From positions 1-8,528 of the forward strand of contig JACMIO010000056.1 of NCBI GenBank assembly GCA_014381105.1: a stretch of DNA of 8,528 nucleotides, read 5' to 3'. Positions 5,017 to 8,528 of the stretch are shown here, one piece after another. The stretch's first letter is position 1. Every line of letters begins with the position of its first letter. The stretch comes from a bacterium. Its GTDB lineage: Archaea; Thermoproteota; Nitrososphaeria; Nitrososphaerales; Nitrososphaeraceae. The notes beneath the pieces are model-generated. The model was not told the DNA's origin. It made no database searches and worked only from the letters and a program-made list of their open reading frames with translations. A program made the position numbers and the translations under genes.

Positions 5017-5820
5017 TCAATCAAATTCCAAATATGTTTTACGTGTAACTTGATCAACCACCATCACAGACATTGGACTAAAATCCCTTCCTTCCAATTC
5101 ATTCAGTCTACCCTTAAACACCTTTTCTTCTGCAGTGGTCAAAAATTCAAATACCCAAGCTATCAAACTAGAGGTATCCACACCCTCCTTTTTGAGAAAT
5201 ATTGATATTTCTGATTGCATAAAATTTTTCTCTGTATTATTATTCCACGGTCTTGGTACTAGAATTACACTCTTCTTGTCTTGAATCGCTTTGATTAATT
5301 CTCTCTTCTTGTCTTCAATATCCTCAGTAACATGAAAACTGATGACCATCGCCTTATCCAATGGAATTTTTGCTTTTGCAGCTGCAACTTGAATAGAACT
5401 TATTCCGGGCATCAATTCTACATTATCGTTACCAAAAATTTCCAATAATCTATCAACAACCTCCGACTCTGAAAAGTTTACATCACCAGTGAAAGGAATT
5501 GTACAGAACTCATTTTCTTCCATTTTCTCAAACACCTGATTATAGGTTTCTTCCTGATCTTTCATGGTTACTTCATAGACCTGATGAAAATGAGGAATAA
5601 TCAAATCTCGTATTATGGATAATGTATATTTGTAACCTATCAAATACTTAGATTTTCTTATTACGTCTTTTGCTAGGTCTGTCAAGTACTTTGATGAGCC
5701 TGGACCAACTCCAACAAGAAATAACTTCTTGTCTTTGATTCTGTCTTTCGTCACAGCTTTAGCTATTATCCTGTGTATTTTATTTGCTTTCTTTGAATCC
5801 AATATATTGTAAGAAACCAA
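5017..5820 (-). CDS. cbiE: Cobalt-precorrin-7 C5-methyltransferase-like protein (CbiE type)
   Basis: CbiE enzymes use S-adenosylmethionine to methylate C5 of the corrin ring in cobalamin synthesis, in the cytoplasm. The tetrapyrrole-methylase fold is shown by the N-terminal VGVGPG loop (36-41), the IPFTGD strand-turn (108-113), and ELMPGISSIQVAAA (135-148). The WVFEFLTTAEEKVFKGRLNE stretch (222-241) is typical of CbiE and separates it from CbiF, CbiH and CbiL. The usual GDP of the second loop is GDVN here. The 267-residue form begins with TTG at 5820, 13 bp after the upstream gene's stop, and has a ~30-residue basic N-terminal extension. A GTG at 5754 would remove most of it and give a more usual length. 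No CbiT domain is fused. Paralogous tetrapyrrole methylases remain possible. Confidence 0.85.
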   Translation of the reverse strand: MVSYNILDSKKANKIHRIIAKAVTKDRIKDKKLFLVGVGPGSSKYLTDLAKDVIRKSKYLIGYKYTLSIIRDLIIPHFHQVYEVTMKDQEETYNQVFEKMEENEFCTIPFTGDVNFSESEVVDRLLEIFGNDNVELMPGISSIQVAAAKAKIPLDKAMVISFHVTEDIEDKKRELIKAIQDKKSVILVPRPWNNNTEKNFMQSEISIFLKKEGVDTSSLIAWVFEFLTTAEEKVFKGRLNELEGRDFSPMSVMVVDQVTRKTYLEFD

Positions 5821-5833
5821 AACATAGAATCAA

Positions 5834-6316
5834 TCATGACATCTTGTATAGAGTTATTATCGGATTCCAATCCACATGATGGAATTGTAAAGGATCCTTT
5901 GCAGGATATTTCACCCAGCCCTTAACTATTGCAAAGTTGTAATTTTTCTGTTTATTTTCAATATTGGTCTTGATCTTAAGTTCCGTACCCCATCTTTTTT
6001 CCAGGAAATACATATCTGAAATTTGTGAAAAAGGAAATACAATATTTTGATTGCTTTTTTCCAGATCATTCCTTAACTCAGTAATACCATAGCCTTCTAC
6101 GGGCAAGAAAACATTCTTGTTCTCCTTGAATCGCAAGAGCTGTCGATCTGAATGAACCTGATGAACCCTGTAGGACATATTGGTTTTTGTTATGAATATC
6201 AGATTTTTTTCCGTCGCAACAAGCATTCCTTCCCTTTTCCTTTTCATAAAACCATCTTCTCCACCCCAAATCCACATCAGATGAGTTTTAATTTGCTCAT
6301 TCCATTCCAACAACAT
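5834..6316 (-). CDS. Hypothetical protein with PH-like character, operon partner of cbiE
   Basis: The 160-residue protein is soluble, with no signal or membrane segment. After a Trp-rich N-terminus (LMWIWGGEDGF, 13-23) it alternates predicted beta strands: GMLVATEKNLIFITKT (30-45), IVFPFSQISDMYFLEK (92-107), GTELKIKT (110-117) and NFAIVKGWV (127-135). A strand reading like 'converts to a display of local values' followed by an F-P-F-S-Q-I-S turn is common in PH/GRAM-like bacterial domains, so a PH-like fold is suggested but not shown. The ATG at 6316 is supported by a ribosome-binding site. It is the first gene of a two-gene unit with the CbiE-like gene (13-bp gap). I do not recognise a function; none is assigned. 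Confidence 0.75.
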   Translation of the reverse strand: MLLEWNEQIKTHLMWIWGGEDGFMKRKREGMLVATEKNLIFITKTNMSYRVHQVHSDRQLLRFKENKNVFLPVEGYGITELRNDLEKSNQNIVFPFSQISDMYFLEKRWGTELKIKTNIENKQKNYNFAIVKGWVKYPAKDPLQFHHVDWNPIITLYKMS

Positions 6317-6322
6317 TTACAA

Positions 6323-6329
6323 TTCCTCA
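6323..6329 (-). promoter_or_regulatory. Ribosome-binding site of the PH-like gene
   Basis: On the minus strand TGAGGAA lies 6 nt before the ATG at 6316, fixing that start. Upstream, an A/T-rich element (minus-strand GAAAAAAATAAATCC, 6337-6351) could serve as its TATA box. Confidence 0.5.
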
Positions 6330-6398
6330 TTATCATGGATTTATTTTTTTCATCGACCAATCGAAAAATGCACAGTTAATCTTGCAAATTATGCAACC

Positions 6399-6406
6399 TT
6401 TTAATA
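6399..6406 (+). promoter_or_regulatory. Leaderless promoter of acs
   Basis: TTTTAATA is centred about 30 bp before the ATG at 6433 and is preceded by GCAACC, which could contribute a BRE. No Shine-Dalgarno-like sequence lies between the TATA element and the ATG. An in-frame TAA (6430-6432) directly precedes the ATG, so no longer start exists. The 116-bp gap to the divergent PH-like gene holds both promoters. Confidence 0.55.
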
Positions 6407-6432
6407 CAAATAATATCAAATTACACATTTAA

Positions 6433-8385
6433 ATGATAGAGCAAAGAAGCTCAGCAAAATTTGATGATGAGCAAGATTCATTGGAAATAAATCTCCAGGG
6501 GAAAACTCTCCAAGAAATGAGGGACAGGGCATTACAAAATATAGAGGAATTCTGGGCTCAGCAAGCTAATAACTTGGTATGGAATCGAAAATGGGATAAA
6601 ATTCTAGATTGGAATCCTCCTTTTGCCAAGTGGTTTACAGGTGGTTTGTTAAACGCGTCAGTAAATTGTCTTGATAAGCACATTAACAATAGTACAAAAA
6701 ACAAAGCAGCCATAATATGGGAAAGCGAATCTGGAGACGTTCGTACCTTTACATATAATCAACTCTATATACAGGTAAATAAATTTGCAAATGCCTTACG
6801 CAATTTAGGAATCAAGAAAGGTGATAGGGTTACCATTTACCTCCCAATGGTTCCCGAATTACCCATTGCCCTACTGGCTTGTAGTAGAATAGGGGCCATA
6901 CATATCGTTGTATTTTCCGGATTTAGTTCACAAGCATTAACTGATCGTATTAATGATTCAAAATCTAAAGTAATCATAACAGCTGATCAAGGAATAAGGC
7001 GTGGAAAAATACTTGAACTGAAAAAAATAGTTGATAGTGCAATTACAACAACCCCCTCTATAGAACATGTAATTGTCCTTAAGAGAGGAACTGATGAAAT
7101 CATAATGAATGAAAAAGACCTGCTATGGGACGAATTGGTAATGAAAGAAAAAGCTTACTGCAAACCCGAATTTGTAGAAAGTACTCATCCACTCTACATC
7201 CTATATACTTCTGGCACTACCGGAAAACCAAAAGGCGTATTGCATAGTACCGCAGGGTATCTTACTCATATTCATGCTACTGCCAGATGGGTATTTGATT
7301 ATAATGATAAGGATATCTTTTTCTGTACCGCAGATATAGGTTGGGTAACAGGACATAGTTATATGGTATACGCTCCTTTGATGCACGGAGTGACAAGTGT
7401 TATCTACGAAGGAACGCCTGATTTTCCGACACCTGATAGATACTGGGCACTAATCGAAAAACACAGAGCTACAATTCTGTATACCACTCCAACTGCGCTT
7501 CGTATATACATGAAACACGACTTGTCAATCCCTGATAGTTTTGACATGTCATCATTGCGTCTCTTAGGTACCGTGGGTGAAGCAATTAATCCGGAGGTAT
7601 GGTTATGGTATTTTAGAGCGATTGGAAAAGAAAAATGCCCCATTGTTGACACATGGTGGCAGACCGAAACGGGTGGAACAATGATAAGTCAATGCTTAGG
7701 TATTGATACGATACCAATGAAACCCGGATCCGGAACTTATCCAGTTCCGGGAGTTGATATTGGAATAGTGGATGAAAATGGGGATGATGTTGAACCCAAT
7801 AACAAAGGCTATTTGGTTATAAAGAGACCATGGCCAGGCATGTTGATGACTCTATGGAATAATGATGACAAATATGTTAATACATACTGGAGCAAGTTTA
7901 AAGGATATTATTATTCAGGTGATTTTGCCCTTTTAGACCAGGATAATTATATTTGGTTACTAGGCAGATCGGACGATGTGCTCAAGATTGCTGGTCACCG
8001 ACTAGGTACCATGGAGTTAGAAAGTGCATTTGTATCATTTGATGCAATAGCCGAGGCAGCTGTAATCAGTAAACCTGATGAGGAAAAAGGAGAAGCTATA
8101 GTGGCATTTCTAGTTCTTAAAGCTGGGTATAAAGAGTCCCCAGAAATGAGAACGGATCTTATCAATCACATCAGAAAAACAGTTGGCCCAATTGCTACTC
8201 CAAGTGAAATTTACTTTACCAACAAATTGCCAAAGACTAGAAGCGGTAAAATAATGAGAAGATTATTAAAATCAATCAGCACAAACTCTGACATTATAGG
8301 TGACACTAGCACACTTGAGGACGAAGCTTCAATTGAAGAAATCAAACAGGTGTATAGAGATTTTCAAAACATCACTAAACGGTAA
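6433..8385 (+). CDS. acs: Acetyl-CoA synthetase, AMP-forming
   Basis: It converts acetate, ATP and CoA to acetyl-CoA, AMP and pyrophosphate in the cytoplasm. The 650-residue length is normal for Acs. The P-loop is [11 protein letters not shown] (258-268). The acetate pocket appears conserved: V305-T306 in GWVTGHSY, V381 in GTVGEAIN, and W409 in [10 protein letters not shown] (406-415). In known Acs enzymes the equivalent Trp restricts the substrate to short acids. YYSGD (493-497) and the [15 protein letters not shown] hinge region (511-525) follow. The C-terminal [12 protein letters not shown] (599-610) carries the catalytic Lys (K606), which in homologues can be silenced by acetylation. The gene is complete. 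Propionate or 3-hydroxypropionate as an alternative substrate cannot be excluded. It stands alone, divergent from the cbiE unit. Confidence 0.96.
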   Translation: MIEQRSSAKFDDEQDSLEINLQGKTLQEMRDRALQNIEEFWAQQANNLVWNRKWDKILDWNPPFAKWFTGGLLNASVNCLDKHINNSTKNKAAIIWESESGDVRTFTYNQLYIQVNKFANALRNLGIKKGDRVTIYLPMVPELPIALLACSRIGAIHIVVFSGFSSQALTDRINDSKSKVIITADQGIRRGKILELKKIVDSAITTTPSIEHVIVLKRGTDEIIMNEKDLLWDELVMKEKAYCKPEFVESTHPLYILYTSGTTGKPKGVLHSTAGYLTHIHATARWVFDYNDKDIFFCTADIGWVTGHSYMVYAPLMHGVTSVIYEGTPDFPTPDRYWALIEKHRATILYTTPTALRIYMKHDLSIPDSFDMSSLRLLGTVGEAINPEVWLWYFRAIGKEKCPIVDTWWQTETGGTMISQCLGIDTIPMKPGSGTYPVPGVDIGIVDENGDDVEPNNKGYLVIKRPWPGMLMTLWNNDDKYVNTYWSKFKGYYYSGDFALLDQDNYIWLLGRSDDVLKIAGHRLGTMELESAFVSFDAIAEAAVISKPDEEKGEAIVAFLVLKAGYKESPEMRTDLINHIRKTVGPIATPSEIYFTNKLPKTRSGKIMRRLLKSISTNSDIIGDTSTLEDEASIEEIKQVYRDFQNITKR

Positions 8386-8397
8386 CTAGTGCAAACT

Positions 8398-8419
8398 AGA
8401 ATTCAGTACAGGGAATTCT
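8398..8419 (+). terminator. Hairpin downstream of acs, possible 3' end element
   Basis: AGAATTC (8398-8404) and GAATTCT (8413-8419) form a perfect 7-bp inverted repeat with an 8-nt loop, 12 bp after the acs stop. T-rich sequence follows (8432-8460). Archaeal termination depends mainly on T-runs, so the hairpin could instead be incidental or stabilise the mRNA end. Confidence 0.3.
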
Positions 8420-8526
8420 TATACCGAGACTAATTTTATCTTTGAGTCTTTTGTAATATTATGGTAGTTGATGAATCCTGTCGTTGCTGCCAGAACATAT
8501 CTTGCTGGTATTGTGTTCTTATAGGT
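8419..8526 (-). CDS. Possible 3' end of a gene entering from the right edge
   Basis: On the minus strand, 35 codons are open from the window edge to a TAA at 8419-8421. The peptide contains IPARYVLAATTGFINYHNIT, with AGA, ATA and A/T-ending codons like the neighbouring genes. It would converge on acs. A competing minus frame gives 30 open codons of less protein-like, Gln-rich sequence. The family cannot be named from this fragment. Confidence 0.35.
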   Translation of the reverse strand, partial: TYKNTIPARYVLAATTGFINYHNITKDSKIKLVSV

Positions 8527-8528
8527 AC

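Noticed and set aside
5358..5372. TCCAATGGAATTTTT resembling the left part of ORB2
   Set aside because: It lies inside the CbiE-like gene and lacks the GGGG string; only the short dyad matches.
6078..6379. Overlapping open frames of 65 (minus) and 75 (plus) codons around the PH-like gene
   Set aside because: Both are in alternative frames of that gene, which has the ribosome-binding site and more protein-like composition.
7201..7652. Minus-strand open frames of 61 and 82 codons inside acs
   Set aside because: Antisense to strongly conserved Acs motifs; no independent signals.
8461..8528. Cysteine-rich plus-strand open frame starting ATG at 8461 and running off the window (six Cys in 22 codons)
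   Set aside because: The cysteines are the complement of an Ala/Thr-rich minus-strand frame that reads more like a normal protein end, and there is no TATA or ribosome-binding site before it.

Overview
This 8.5 kb window looks like chromosomal DNA from a low-GC ammonia-oxidising archaeon (Thaumarchaeota/Nitrososphaeria, possibly Nitrososphaera- or Nitrosocosmicus-like). Evidence for this is an archaeal Orc1/Cdc6, the small subunit of the D-family polymerase (absent from classical Crenarchaeota), an archaeal-type cobalamin methyltransferase, TATA-box promoters with both leaderless and Shine-Dalgarno-led starts, and AT-rich, AGA/ATA-rich coding. The genus is inference. I see no tRNA, rRNA, insertion sequence, CRISPR array or prophage signal.

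Left part (1-1313): the tail of a possible gene enters from the left edge. It is followed by a membrane-anchored winged-helix protein (119-736, +), which overlaps by 53 bp, tail to tail, a second winged-helix protein (684-1313, -). That second gene starts 8 bp from the first origin repeat.

Centre-left (1314-1639): a 326-bp gap without genes is the highlight. It holds two near-identical 26-bp Origin Recognition Box (ORB) repeats, a 78% A+T stretch, a degenerate ORB-like site in the opposite orientation, and a dense cluster of TTAACA motifs. Together with the divergent orc1/cdc6 gene (1640-2863) it has the layout of an archaeal replication origin. orc1/cdc6 then converges, with an 8-bp overlap, on the gene for the PolD small subunit DP1 (2856-4367, -). 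An initiator and a replicative polymerase subunit therefore lie beside the origin.

Right part (4368-8528): a SpoIIM/DUF95-family membrane protein (4456-4986, +) is divergent from DP1. A two-gene minus-strand unit follows: a conserved-looking PH-like hypothetical (5834-6316) upstream of a CbiE-type precorrin methyltransferase (5017-5820). An AMP-forming acetyl-CoA synthetase (6433-8385, +) is transcribed divergently from that unit with a clear leaderless promoter. A possible 3' end of a minus-strand gene enters from the right edge.

The most interesting unexplained elements are the two uncharacterised winged-helix proteins beside the origin, the TTAACA motif cluster inside it, and the possible inverted third ORB.
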